This document shows, piece after piece, positions 44,239 through 53,386 of a stretch of DNA of 64,000 bases. Positions within the stretch are counted from its first letter, which is position 1; each line of letters starts with the position of its first letter. The notes beneath the pieces were generated by a model that was not told the origin of the DNA, searched no databases, and saw only the letters and a program-made list of their open reading frames with translations. The stretch is from Parazoarcus communis SWub3 = DSM 12120 (GTDB lineage Bacteria; Pseudomonadota; Gammaproteobacteria; Burkholderiales; Rhodocyclaceae): assembly GCF_003226565.1 (NCBI RefSeq), contig NZ_QKOE01000001.1, positions 712,063-776,062 of the forward strand, in the 5' to 3' direction. The translations under genes were made by a program, and so were the position numbers.

Positions 44239-45583
44239 AGCGGGTGGCGTCCTCAAGTTCATCATGAGTACGCGCCTGCCCCAACGCCATCACGAACTTG
44301 TACCAGGCCTCATCGCGCTCATCGATCCGCAGCAGCGCTATATGAGGATCCTGCGCACTTTGCCGGAGCACCGTCACCCGCATCACGCTGCGGTCATTAG
44401 CCCCCAGATCGATTGACACGATGCCGCTTACCCCCACCGGTAGCGACTTTTCCGCACGGACGCGAAATCCGGATTCCGAACATTCAAAAACGGTAAATTC
44501 TAATCGTCTGCGCATGCCCAATTGCCTGCAGACCAGGTTGCCTGGGCACATCACGGAGAACCGCCGATGCGTACGACGGCGCAACTCAGTACGTGGCGTA
44601 TCCTCCGGAATCGGCGGCAAACAATGCTTGTATTCGGGCAGGTCGTAAATCGAATGCAGCAGCAACAGTTCGCGCGGACGCAGGCTGGCAAATACCGTCG
44701 TACGCCAATTGAAAAAGTGGTCGATCAACAGAGGCGTCATCACCGGATCGGTGGTGGTATAGAAGCGCTTCTCCGGGTAATGGATATTCGGCACCTGCAC
44801 TTCGGTGAAGTACCGATACAGATTCTTGCCATCGGGCTGGCCACGATAGCGTCGCCGGAAAGCCTCGGGCGCACGCATCAGATCAAGATGGGCACCGACT
44901 GCCGGCGCGCCGTTGACAAAATCATAGTGCGCCACTGGCCGCTGCTTGAGTCGGCGGAAACACAGCACGGATTCGTAAAACCCGATGTGTCGCGGATTGA
45001 CCGCGATGACCAGATGACGAGTATCAAACTGGCGCGCCGCGTAGTCATACATGAACTTCAGCAGCGGCAAAAGGATTCTGCCACTGGACGAACGGAAGCG
45101 CGGATCGATCGCCAGCGCAGAGACCTCGGCCACCTTGCCACCAACCTGGCGCACGGCGGTCAGGTCGAAAATCTTCTGCATCGGAAAACCCAGCGCACTC
45201 TCCCGAATCAGCGACAGGGTACCCACCACCTTGTCGCCAACCCGGCACATCAGCGTCGATGTAGTCGGCAGTGCATGATAGACCGTCACCCGCAACCCCG
45301 ACGGATCCGGAACCATGAAGCCTGCATCGACATATGCGTCATGCAGCAGTCGAAAGCAGGCCTCGAGCTCCTCCCGGGTTTCGGCCAGTTTGAACACCAT
45401 CTTGTCCGGCAACACCGCATCACAGCGCAGCAGCCTGCCATACACCGCCAACCCGACGGCACCCGGCATCCATCGCAGCACATGGTGTGCAAGCGCACCT
45501 CCAGCGTGCACAAGCCTCCCCTTCATGACACGACGGACACGGCGGATGAATGGGCGGAGAAACCGGGGCGGTCGAAGAATCAT
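44231..45583 (-). CDS. FeeM-like N-acyl amino acid synthase fused to a PilZ domain
   Basis: Two-domain protein of 450 residues. The first part (about 60-260) resembles the FeeM/NasY GNAT-fold N-acyltransferases (HDAYVDAGFMVPDPSGLRVT, VAEVSALAIDPRFR). The C-terminal part (about 333-445) resembles PilZ, the c-di-GMP receptor, with an RRRTHRRF arginine motif at 335-342 and ECSESGF, where Glu replaces the usual Asp/Asn of the D/NxSxxG motif. Inferred role: c-di-GMP-responsive synthesis of a fatty-acyl amino acid. It converges with the btuF-like gene (8-bp overlap) and diverges from the metallohydrolase. Confidence 0.7.
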   Translation of the reverse strand: MILRPPRFLRPFIRRVRRVMKGRLVHAGGALAHHVLRWMPGAVGLAVYGRLLRCDAVLPDKMVFKLAETREELEACFRLLHDAYVDAGFMVPDPSGLRVTVYHALPTTSTLMCRVGDKVVGTLSLIRESALGFPMQKIFDLTAVRQVGGKVAEVSALAIDPRFRSSSGRILLPLLKFMYDYAARQFDTRHLVIAVNPRHIGFYESVLCFRRLKQRPVAHYDFVNGAPAVGAHLDLMRAPEAFRRRYRGQPDGKNLYRYFTEVQVPNIHYPEKRFYTTTDPVMTPLLIDHFFNWRTTVFASLRPRELLLLHSIYDLPEYKHCLPPIPEDTPRTELRRRTHRRFSVMCPGNLVCRQLGMRRRLEFTVFECSESGFRVRAEKSLPVGVSGIVSIDLGANDRSVMRVTVLRQSAQDPHIALLRIDERDEAWYKFVMALGQARTHDELEDATRFI

Positions 45584-45673
45584 TCAGAAGTCACATTGTG
45601 GCGCGACCGCCACCCAATAGATCAGTTTTCGTTAATATTCTGCTTATTCATAGAAAAACCTGGAGACACTGCA

Positions 45674-46708
45674 ATGAACTCACTGCCCTCCCCCCAGCCC
45701 TCACGCCGCCGTTTTATCGGCGTCGGCATCGGTTTTGCAGCCGGCATCGGCCTGAGCACCGCTTACCCCCAAATTGCCGCATTCGCCGGCGAACTGCAAG
45801 ATTTCATCAAGGGCCCGCCCGTACCCGACATCGCCCCCAGGCAACTCTCCGAACATGTCTGGATGATCTACTCGAAGGATGGTTTTCCCACCCCCGAAAA
45901 CCAGGGGATGATGAGCAACATCACCTTCGTGATCAGCCGCGAGGGTGTGATCTTCCTCGACCCCGGCGGCTCGCTGCAGATCGGGGAAATGGCCCTGCGC
46001 CAGGTACGCACACTGACAGACAAACCCGTCATTGCAGTATTCAACTCCCATTATCACGGCGACCACTGGCTGGCCAATCATGCCTGTGTCGATGCCTTCG
46101 GCGACACACTACCGATCTATGCACACGCCGTGACCAAGCGCCAGATCGAAGGCGTCGAAGGCAATCTATGGCGCAGCCTGATGGAGCGATGGACCAACCA
46201 AGCCACGGCAGGCACCCGCATCGTCCCGCCCAATCGGGTCGTCGCCCACGGTGACAGCTTCAAGTTCGGCGACGTAACACTAAGCGTGCACCACTACGGT
46301 ACCGCACACACACCTGGAGACATCTGCATCCAGGTCGTGGAAGACGGACTGACCTTTGTCGGCGACATCGCAATGGACCGACGCATCGCCAACATGGATG
46401 ACGGCTCCTACGTCGGCACCTTCCAGTATTACGACAAGCTCGAAAGCGCAACCGGCCCACAGATCTGGGTACCGGGCCACGGCCTGCCGAGCCGACAGGT
46501 GCTGGATTGGAACCGCAGCCTCTTCGAAGGCATCTATCAGAACTGCCTCGAAGCCGTAAAGGATGGCCAGACCATGGAGCAGGCACGAGCACGCGTTCTC
46601 AAGGACGAGCGCGTCTCCTCGCGAGCCGCCGACACCCTGGGCTTCGAATCCAACATCGGCAAATACGTCAGCATTGCCTACCTGGAGGCGGAGAAAGAGG
46701 CGTTCTAG
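45674..46708 (+). CDS. Tat-exported metallo-beta-lactamase-fold hydrolase
   Basis: Predicted periplasmic zinc hydrolase. The 344-residue product starts MNSLPSPQPSRRRFIGVG, a twin-arginine signal. All metal ligands of the fold are visible: HYHGDHW, the later HYGTAHTPGD histidine, VGDIAMD and PGHGLPS. It resembles the SoxH/quinoprotein-relay group of metallohydrolases rather than antibiotic-degrading enzymes, but the substrate is unknown. A frame open far upstream (to 44522) is only the antisense of the FeeM-PilZ gene. Its stop overlaps the M48 gene's stop by 4 bp. Confidence 0.82.
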   Translation: MNSLPSPQPSRRRFIGVGIGFAAGIGLSTAYPQIAAFAGELQDFIKGPPVPDIAPRQLSEHVWMIYSKDGFPTPENQGMMSNITFVISREGVIFLDPGGSLQIGEMALRQVRTLTDKPVIAVFNSHYHGDHWLANHACVDAFGDTLPIYAHAVTKRQIEGVEGNLWRSLMERWTNQATAGTRIVPPNRVVAHGDSFKFGDVTLSVHHYGTAHTPGDICIQVVEDGLTFVGDIAMDRRIANMDDGSYVGTFQYYDKLESATGPQIWVPGHGLPSRQVLDWNRSLFEGIYQNCLEAVKDGQTMEQARARVLKDERVSSRAADTLGFESNIGKYVSIAYLEAEKEAF

Positions 46709-47853
46709 TCACGCCAGCGCCGGCGCATGTTTCGATACGTCTCCCGCCAACCAGGCCGGATATCCTGCCACCACGCACGATCGAACACCCAGGCCAGCGT
46801 GGGCAGGATAGGGGCAAAATAATGAGCCGCAGCCGAAGGACGATCCGCACTCGCCGCGCGCAGCGGCACTTGCAAGGCACGCAAGCGCTCCAGCAGGCTG
46901 GGGTGCAGCGGCAGTTCGTCGACATCGCCATCGTCTTCGAGCAGCAACTCGGTGGCATCCCGCACCGAGGCCGGCCGCAGGAAGCCTGCCTCCACGCCCA
47001 GTCCCATTTCACGATACGGACGGATCGACGGACGAGCCCGCACCGCACTTTGCGCCATCACCTTGGGCCAGTAGTCCTGCCTCAGGAAGCGCTCCTTCAG
47101 ACTGACCTCGACCAGGGTCTCGCCCAGTAGCCCGGCCCCAACGTAATGCGCCGCAATGGCATCGGCCTCGAACTCCTCGATGCGCGACAACCGCAGCATG
47201 TCACGATAGAAGCGACGCAGCCCGCGGTTGGCGAGGCCTTCAAGCGCAGGCAGGATTTCACACAAGGCATCGAGCACTCTGAGCCACCAGGCACGAAGAT
47301 GCGCCCCCAGCTTGCCGACCCCCTTTCGCTGTACCGCCAGATGCGCAAATTCGTGCGCCAGCACGGCGGCAAGCTGCGAGCGCGAAACACTATGGACCAG
47401 TGGAAGGCCAATGACCAGATGGGTCTCGATCCGCCCAACGCATCCCCATCTGGGACGCTGCATCACCATGGCATTCATGTCGCCGGTCACCCAGACACGA
47501 TCCACACGACACGCGCCCATACGCCGGGCAATACCATCGAGAAGCTTGTAGAAATCAGGAACGACATCACGCGTCACGCGTACCCCTGAGGCCTCGGGAG
47601 CGGCCAGGCAGAGCACGGCCAGCAAGCGGGCGGCCACAATGGTCAGGCAAACTGCAGAAATGCTGAACCCAGCAGCCAGCAAGGGCGACCCTTCAAGCAC
47701 TGAAGACCAGCTGTGCCCCAGGGCCTTCACCGCACCTGCCAGTGCCAGCAGGCCGGTCAATAACACCGCAGCAAGCCCTCCGGCTGCGATCAATCCCAGA
47801 CGTCTCGCCAATTGCGGGCGCAGCGCGAACAAGCGGGTACCAGGTCGTTCCAT
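46705..47853 (-). CDS. M48-family membrane zinc metallopeptidase
   Basis: Predicted membrane-anchored zinc protease of the HtpX/M48 type. The 382-residue product has two hydrophobic segments (about residues 20-45 and 62-85), then the HEXXH zinc motif HEFAHLAVQRKG and a downstream EEFEADAIAAHYVG supplying the third ligand. The start ATG 47853 has AGGAG 8 bases upstream; 62 upstream codons are rejected. The role may be membrane protein quality control (family inference). Confidence 0.82.
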   Translation of the reverse strand: MERPGTRLFALRPQLARRLGLIAAGGLAAVLLTGLLALAGAVKALGHSWSSVLEGSPLLAAGFSISAVCLTIVAARLLAVLCLAAPEASGVRVTRDVVPDFYKLLDGIARRMGACRVDRVWVTGDMNAMVMQRPRWGCVGRIETHLVIGLPLVHSVSRSQLAAVLAHEFAHLAVQRKGVGKLGAHLRAWWLRVLDALCEILPALEGLANRGLRRFYRDMLRLSRIEEFEADAIAAHYVGAGLLGETLVEVSLKERFLRQDYWPKVMAQSAVRARPSIRPYREMGLGVEAGFLRPASVRDATELLLEDDGDVDELPLHPSLLERLRALQVPLRAASADRPSAAAHYFAPILPTLAWVFDRAWWQDIRPGWRETYRNMRRRWRD

Positions 47854-48078
47854 CACGCACCACTCCTGCATTGGCTGCAAAATCCAGCGAAGTATACGCT
47901 TGCAGCGCGCTTCGAGATATTGAACGAAAGGCATATGCACAACGCCACCTATGGCGATGTATTGAGCTCGCTTTCCTCCGCATAAGCGTCTACAGTGTAG
48001 GCCTGCTGCGCGCCTGACCAATCGGCCGCAGCCCCTCAACGACCCTCACGGTCACGAATTCCGCCCGCCTCGATTGGA

Positions 48079-48098
48079 GCCATCCTTACCAGGATGGC
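48079..48098 (+). promoter_or_regulatory. Leader hairpin upstream of the DEAD-box helicase
   Basis: GCCATCCT - TACC - AGGATGGC is a perfect 8-bp stem ending 27 bases before the helicase ATG. No T tract follows, so it is not a terminator. It could be a 5' untranslated-region structure affecting translation. The rest of the 272-bp gap (47854-48125) shows no gene. Confidence 0.35.
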
Positions 48099-48125
48099 AG
48101 GCCGTCGCTGGAGCATTGCCCCTAC

Positions 48126-49655
48126 ATGAACACCGAATCCAACTTCGCCAGCCTCGGCCTGGCCGAGCCACTGCTGCGCGCCATTTCCGAAACCGGCTAT
48201 ACCACGCCCACGCCGATCCAGGCCCAGGCCATTCCACTGGTGCTGGCAGGCGGCGACCTGCTTGCTGCCGCGCAGACTGGCACCGGCAAGACGGCTGGCT
48301 TTACCCTGCCCCTGTTGCATCTGCTGTCGCAGAACCATGTCCATCCTCATCCGCCGGGCCGGCCGCGCTGCCTGATCCTGACACCCACCCGTGAACTCGC
48401 GGCGCAAGTCGAAGAGTCGGTGAAGACCTATGGTAAACACCTGCCGCTCAGTTCGATGGTGATGTTCGGCGGGGTCAACATCAACCCGCAGATCAGTGCC
48501 CTGAAGAAGCGCGTGGACATCCTGGTGGCCACTCCGGGACGCCTGCTCGATCACACCGGCCAGCGGACGCTCGATCTGTCGGGTGTGGAGATCCTCGTAC
48601 TCGACGAAGCCGACCGCATGCTCGACATGGGCTTCATCCGCGACATTCGCAAAGTACTCGCCCTCCTACCCAAAAAGCGTCAGAACCTGCTGTTCTCCGC
48701 GACCTTCTCCGACGAGATCCGCGAGCTGGCCAACAGCTTGCTGCACAACCCTGGCTGCGTGGAAGTCGCGCCACGCAATACCGCCGCCGAGCGCGTCGAT
48801 CAATCTGCTTACATGGTGGGCCAGAAGCAAAAACGTGAGCTGCTCGCCTGGTTGATCAAGGAACGTCAGTGGTTCCAGGCCCTGGTCTTCACCCGCACCA
48901 AGCACGGCGCAAACAAGCTGGCGGAATACCTCACCAAGCACGGCATCGAGTCTGCGGCCATTCATGGCAACAAGAGCCAGGCGGCGCGTACCCGTGCCCT
49001 CAGCCAGTTCAAGGACGGCTCGCTGCCGGTATTGGTTGCAACCGACATTGCCGCGCGTGGCCTGGACATCGACCAACTGCCACAGGTGGTTAACTTCGAA
49101 CTGCCCAACGTCCCGGAAGACTATGTGCATCGCATCGGCCGCACCGGTCGTGCCGGTGCCGCGGGCAACGCCATCTCACTGGTCGACGCCGAAGAGATGA
49201 AGCTGCTGACCGCCATCGAGCGCGTGATGCGACGCAAGATCGACCGCGTCACGGCAGAAGGCTTTGTGCCCAGTGCCACGGCGGAGATCTCGCACGACGA
49301 GGATCTGCGCCGCGATCCGATGCCGCGTCGCGGCGGCCGGGCGCCGCAGGGTCGATCTACAAACTCAAGCCCGACACGCAGCGAACGCCCTGCAGGAAGA
49401 AGCGGCCAAGCGCCGGCCCGCTCACCACAGCGCCCGCGCAGTGAAGTCGACGGCAACCGCAGCCGGCAACCAGTACAAGCAAGAGGCGAAGTTGACGGCA
49501 ATCGGGCGACGCCTGCCCGCGGCGAGCCCAATGGCAATCGGGCGGACAACCGCAGCCGACGCGAAGTCGACGGCAACCGGGCGCCAGCAACCCGCAACCC
49601 GGCCCCCCAGCGTGCCGCGCTCTTCTCCGGCAAGCCATCCGGCCCCAAGCGCTGA
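48126..49655 (+). CDS. DEAD-box RNA helicase (RhlE-like)
   Basis: ATP-dependent RNA helicase, probably in ribosome assembly or RNA decay. The 509-residue product has the full motif set: Q motif ([12 protein letters not shown]), [38 protein letters not shown] and [10 protein letters not shown]. After residue about 400 there is a basic, low-complexity tail with four copies of (E)VDGNR or PNGNR-like units, absent from the core family. It is followed by a terminator. Confidence 0.9.
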   Translation: MNTESNFASLGLAEPLLRAISETGYTTPTPIQAQAIPLVLAGGDLLAAAQTGTGKTAGFTLPLLHLLSQNHVHPHPPGRPRCLILTPTRELAAQVEESVKTYGKHLPLSSMVMFGGVNINPQISALKKRVDILVATPGRLLDHTGQRTLDLSGVEILVLDEADRMLDMGFIRDIRKVLALLPKKRQNLLFSATFSDEIRELANSLLHNPGCVEVAPRNTAAERVDQSAYMVGQKQKRELLAWLIKERQWFQALVFTRTKHGANKLAEYLTKHGIESAAIHGNKSQAARTRALSQFKDGSLPVLVATDIAARGLDIDQLPQVVNFELPNVPEDYVHRIGRTGRAGAAGNAISLVDAEEMKLLTAIERVMRRKIDRVTAEGFVPSATAEISHDEDLRRDPMPRRGGRAPQGRSTNSSPTRSERPAGRSGQAPARSPQRPRSEVDGNRSRQPVQARGEVDGNRATPARGEPNGNRADNRSRREVDGNRAPATRNPAPQRAALFSGKPSGPKR

Positions 49656-49690
49656 CAAGCCAAGGCGCACGCCACCACCTACTGGCAAAG

Positions 49691-49718
49691 AAAGACCGTC
49701 TCGCGACGGTCTTTTTTT
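49691..49718. terminator. Intrinsic terminator after the DEAD-box helicase
   Basis: AAAGACCGTC - TCGC - GACGGTCTTT (10-bp stem) runs into TTTT on the plus strand. On the minus strand it is followed by CTTTGCC, so it may also weakly terminate the converging DUF4395 gene. Confidence 0.85.
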
Positions 49719-49744
49719 GTAGTACACGCGTCAAACAGTTGCAG

Positions 49745-50167
49745 TCAGGCCGCCCCACGCAGCTTGTACCACAGGCCGTAAGCCCAACAGGCCGCGCAGA
49801 ATCCAACGGTGAGGTCGATGAATGAGAACACCAGCAACACCGCGGCGGGAATCATGCCGATCTCGGCACCCATGGCCCAGCTTGTCACCATCACGCCGCC
49901 AGCAATCGCCACCAGCTTGTCGGCAAACATCTTCGCACCGGCGTTGACCTTGCGAGCCCAACCCGCCTTCGTCGTCAGCGCGGCGAACATCCGGTACGAC
50001 GGGCACTTGTGAGGCGAAATGAAGCCTCGGATCAACCCACCGACGGCCAGTATCAGCGCCAGCCACTGATAAGGGGTAAAGAGATACACCGCGCTGACCA
50101 AAAAGGTCACCGCAGCCTGAAAACGGTATGCGTTTGAACATACCGGTGCCAGATCGAAACGCAGCAT
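49745..50167 (-). CDS. DUF4395 membrane protein
   Basis: A 140-residue integral membrane protein of the DUF4395 family. It starts MLRFDLAPVCSNAYRFQAAV and has about four hydrophobic segments. Paired cysteines appear in FISPHKCPSYR and FCAACWAYG. The family has no proven function; relatives often neighbour thioredoxin-like or redox genes, but none is adjacent here. It diverges from the ODP-like gene over a 253-bp A/T-rich gap. Confidence 0.75.
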   Translation of the reverse strand: MLRFDLAPVCSNAYRFQAAVTFLVSAVYLFTPYQWLALILAVGGLIRGFISPHKCPSYRMFAALTTKAGWARKVNAGAKMFADKLVAIAGGVMVTSWAMGAEIGMIPAAVLLVFSFIDLTVGFCAACWAYGLWYKLRGAA

Positions 50168-50420
50168 GAGAGCTCTCCGGGAAATCGTAGCGGAACGGCC
50201 ATCAATATATAATTATTCTCTTATTTATTCAATACCCTGACGGCCTCAAGGGAATCCGCATTTTTCCCATTATTATCACTTTAGATATACTTCTCACGAT
50301 GCAGTCTCGAACAATTGAAAAAATCCCCCTAAACAGATATGGTCTCTCCCCAGTCAGTTGGGCGCGGCAACCTGCACGCGTGCGCGTCGTCCGCCAGCGA
50401 ATTACGGAGAGTCTCCCTGC
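50168..50420. other. A/T-rich divergent intergenic region before the ODP-like gene
   Basis: This 253-bp stretch separates DUF4395 (minus) from the ODP-like gene (plus). It is markedly richer in A/T than its surroundings (for example TATATAATTATTC near 50210 and TTATTATCACTTTAGATATAC near 50268). Promoters for both genes are likely here, but no single -35/-10 pair stands out. No gene is seen. Confidence 0.4.
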
Positions 50421-51188
50421 ATGCGTAACATCGAGTTGTTCGGCCAGGCCGAGCATAAATTCGTGCTGCTCAACGAAAGCGAACCCGGTGAAGAAGACGG
50501 CGTTCGCTCCAATCAGTACCTGATCATTCACGAGGGTTGCGGCGTCCTGCTCGACCCCGGCGGCTTCGGCGTCATGCCTCGCGTGCTGGCGGAGATGCTG
50601 CGCCACGCCAAGCCTGAGCAGATTCGCGCCATCATGCTCTCGCACCAAGACCCCGACATCGTTGGCGGGCTATCCACGTGGCTTGAACTGACACCGGCGG
50701 AAGTGTTCGTCTCGAGTATCTGGATGCGCTTCCTGCCGCACTACGGCCTGGGCGACATGAGCCGTTTCCGTGGCGTGCCGGACGAAGGCATGGAATGGAC
50801 CGTGCAACCCGGTTTTGATCTGCGCATCGTGCCTGCACACTTCCTGCATTCCGAAGGCCAGATCAATCTGTACGATCCTGTCTCACGCATCCTGTTTACC
50901 GGCGACATTGGCGCGGCCATGCTACCGCCTGAACGTGACGAACCCTTCGTTGACGACTTTCGTGCGCACCTGCCCTACATCGAGGGCTTTCACCGCCGTT
51001 ACATGGGCTCGAACAAGGCCATACGCTGCTGGCTCGATACCATCGCAGATCTCGACATCGACATGCTCGCCCCACAGCACGGCCCGATCTATCGTGGTCA
51101 AGCGGTCAAGGACTTCCTGGCCTGGCTCGGCCAACTGGAGTGTGGCATCGACTTGTTGCAGGCCGGCGGGCGTTTCCGCAAGGCCTGA
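50421..51188 (+). CDS. Oxygen-binding di-iron protein (ODP-like, flavodiiron beta-lactamase fold)
   Basis: Stand-alone di-iron domain of the flavodiiron/metallo-beta-lactamase type without a flavodoxin part. The 255-residue product starts MRNIELFGQAEHKFVLLNES and keeps the metal ligands: H75, D77 and D79 (HQDPD), H140 or H143 (AHFLH), D162 (TGDIGAA) and H220 (PQHGPIY). In Treponema denticola a related ODP acts as an iron/oxygen sensor in chemotaxis. Here the next gene, 6 bp on, encodes a GGDEF-EAL protein, so a sensory role in c-di-GMP control is inferred. Confidence 0.8.
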   Translation: MRNIELFGQAEHKFVLLNESEPGEEDGVRSNQYLIIHEGCGVLLDPGGFGVMPRVLAEMLRHAKPEQIRAIMLSHQDPDIVGGLSTWLELTPAEVFVSSIWMRFLPHYGLGDMSRFRGVPDEGMEWTVQPGFDLRIVPAHFLHSEGQINLYDPVSRILFTGDIGAAMLPPERDEPFVDDFRAHLPYIEGFHRRYMGSNKAIRCWLDTIADLDIDMLAPQHGPIYRGQAVKDFLAWLGQLECGIDLLQAGGRFRKA

Positions 51189-51194
51189 CCGGAC

Positions 51195-53366
51195 ATGGAC
51201 ACGACTTCTCCGCAAGGCGCTCTGAGCCGGACCGACCTCAGCCTGACCGATCATCGCCTGCGCGTCATCGGCGAACTGGCTAGTCTGCTCGAAGACCAAG
51301 GGCGTACCCGCCGCTTCAGCGAAACCCTGGGGCAACTCACACGCTCGATGCATGGCGAAATCGTCAGCATGCTCGAGCATGCAGGGGGTGCCATCGGCCA
51401 ACCCGGGCTACTCGACATGATCGCCGAAGCCGGCCGCATCACCGAACGCCTGGGCACCAGCTTCGACCTGCTGCTTGCCGAACGCTCCCGTCAATGGAAC
51501 GCCACCCACGATGCGCTGTGTCGGACGATCAATGATTTCGACGACATGTTCTCCCTGCTGTCGAACACCCTGGTCGAGCGGGAACTGCTCGAACGTCAAA
51601 GCCAGGTACTCGAACAGATCATCCTGTCGCACGAACGCATCGGCCAGTGGAAAGCCTTTGTCCAGGCCATCCTGAACGACTTCCACAGCATCTTCCCATT
51701 CGACCTGTTCTTCGTTGCGCTGGCCGAAAACAACGGTCTGATGCTGAACGTGTACTACTTCGGCGACACCGACGAGGCCTACCGCCTGAAGACGCGTCAG
51801 GAACTCGCCCTGCAGATGATCGAGAACCTGGGCCTGCCGCCGGACTCGTCGCTGGACTACGAGGAGTTCCACGTCCTGCAGGGCCACAGGATCCAGCAGG
51901 TCCGTCCAGAGCAGATGATCACCGTGCGCGTGCCCGAGCACTCCTCGCAACTGGCGGGCCTGCTTGGCGTGACCTTCCTGTCGTCACGCAAGCTCAATCC
52001 ACGCGAAGAGAGCGTCATCCGCTCCATCCTCGCCGTGATGGTGATGGTGGTCGGCTCGAGCAAGGTGCTGTCGCGCACGCTGGGTGAGCTGGAGTACTAC
52101 TCCACCCACGACCCGCTGACCGGCCTGCACAACCGGCGCCACTTCAACAATATGCTGGAGTACGAAATTGGCAGGTCCGAGCGACATCAGCACGAATTCG
52201 CCATGCTGCTGCTCGACCTCGACGACTTCAAGGACGTCAACGACTCGTACGGACACCCCACCGGCGACAGTGTGCTGGTCGGCGTCGCCGAGATACTGCG
52301 CAACAGTACACGCAAGGGTGATCTCGCCACTCGCATCGGAGGCGACGAATTTGCCATCCTGCTGATGGAAACCGGCACCGACGGCGCGGTGGCAGCCGCC
52401 GAAAAACTGGGCGCGGCCTTGCGCGAAGCACGCTTCTCCGCCCCCAACGGCAAGCAGTTCCACATCACCACTTCGATCGGCATCGTCGTCTATCCACGTG
52501 ACGCACGCACTGAACACGATCTTCTGGCCGGCGTCGACATCGCCATGTATCGCGCCAAGGAGTTGGGCAAGGACAGCGCCTGCACACTTGCCTCGCTGCC
52601 CGGCCAGCTCAAGGCGACGCGGGTGACCCGGGACTTCGCCGAACAACTTCGCACTGCATTGCGTGAAGAGCGCATGGTGCCTTATTTCCAGCCCATCGTT
52701 GGCTGCCTGGATGGCGCCCCCTTCGCCTGCGAGACCGTCGCCCGACTCAAGCAGGAGAACGGCGAGACGATTGCCGCAGGCGCTTTCATCGACACCATCG
52801 AGAAATACGGCCTCGGGCGCGAACTCGATCGCGTCATCATCCGTCAGGCCTTCCAGGCCATCGTCGCTCGACGCGAAGCCGGCCTGCCACCGATGAGGGT
52901 GTTCATCAATCTGTCAGCGCAAGAGATCCAGGGTCGCGGCATCCTCGGTTATGCCGAAGAACTCTGTCACAGCCTTCACGTACCGCCAGAACTGGTGATT
53001 TTCGAGATTCTCGAACGCGACGCCATCGGCGACATGACCAACATGCGCAAGTTTCTGGCCAACCTGCGCGCGAAGGGCTTCTCGTTCGCGCTTGACGATT
53101 TCGGCAGTGGCTATAACTCATTCCACTACCTGCGCGAACTGCACTTCGAATACGTCAAGATCGACGGCGCCTTCGTACGCAGCATTGTCGACTCGGCCAT
53201 CGACCGCGCATTGGTCCGCAATCTTGCCAACCTGTGCAAGGAGCTCGGCATCCAGACCATTGCCGAATTCGTCGAATCCGAAGAAATCCTCGACATGCTC
53301 AAGGACATGGGCATCGACTACGTGCAAGGCTACCACATCGGCATGCCGCGACCGGTCATGCCCTGA
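51195..53366 (+). CDS. GGDEF-EAL bifunctional c-di-GMP protein with GAF-like region
   Basis: Cytoplasmic c-di-GMP enzyme of 723 residues with no membrane segment. Residues 1-140 are helical. Residues about 150-290 resemble a GAF-type sensor (SIFPFDLFFVALAENNGLML). A GGDEF domain with intact RIGGDEFAILL lies near 381. The EAL domain has an altered signature ETV near 512 but retains NLSAQEI, DDFGSGYNSFHYL, VKIDGAFV and QGYHIG. Either activity is possible. It starts 6 bp after the ODP-like gene and is presumably translationally linked to it. Confidence 0.87.
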   Translation: MDTTSPQGALSRTDLSLTDHRLRVIGELASLLEDQGRTRRFSETLGQLTRSMHGEIVSMLEHAGGAIGQPGLLDMIAEAGRITERLGTSFDLLLAERSRQWNATHDALCRTINDFDDMFSLLSNTLVERELLERQSQVLEQIILSHERIGQWKAFVQAILNDFHSIFPFDLFFVALAENNGLMLNVYYFGDTDEAYRLKTRQELALQMIENLGLPPDSSLDYEEFHVLQGHRIQQVRPEQMITVRVPEHSSQLAGLLGVTFLSSRKLNPREESVIRSILAVMVMVVGSSKVLSRTLGELEYYSTHDPLTGLHNRRHFNNMLEYEIGRSERHQHEFAMLLLDLDDFKDVNDSYGHPTGDSVLVGVAEILRNSTRKGDLATRIGGDEFAILLMETGTDGAVAAAEKLGAALREARFSAPNGKQFHITTSIGIVVYPRDARTEHDLLAGVDIAMYRAKELGKDSACTLASLPGQLKATRVTRDFAEQLRTALREERMVPYFQPIVGCLDGAPFACETVARLKQENGETIAAGAFIDTIEKYGLGRELDRVIIRQAFQAIVARREAGLPPMRVFINLSAQEIQGRGILGYAEELCHSLHVPPELVIFEILERDAIGDMTNMRKFLANLRAKGFSFALDDFGSGYNSFHYLRELHFEYVKIDGAFVRSIVDSAIDRALVRNLANLCKELGIQTIAEFVESEEILDMLKDMGIDYVQGYHIGMPRPVMP

Positions 53367-53386
53367 CACTGCGCCAGCGCAAGCGC

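Noticed and set aside
44522..45673. In-frame upstream extension of the Tat metallohydrolase gene by 384 codons
   Set aside because: It is antisense to the FeeM-PilZ gene, and the Tat signal peptide begins exactly at ATG 45674.
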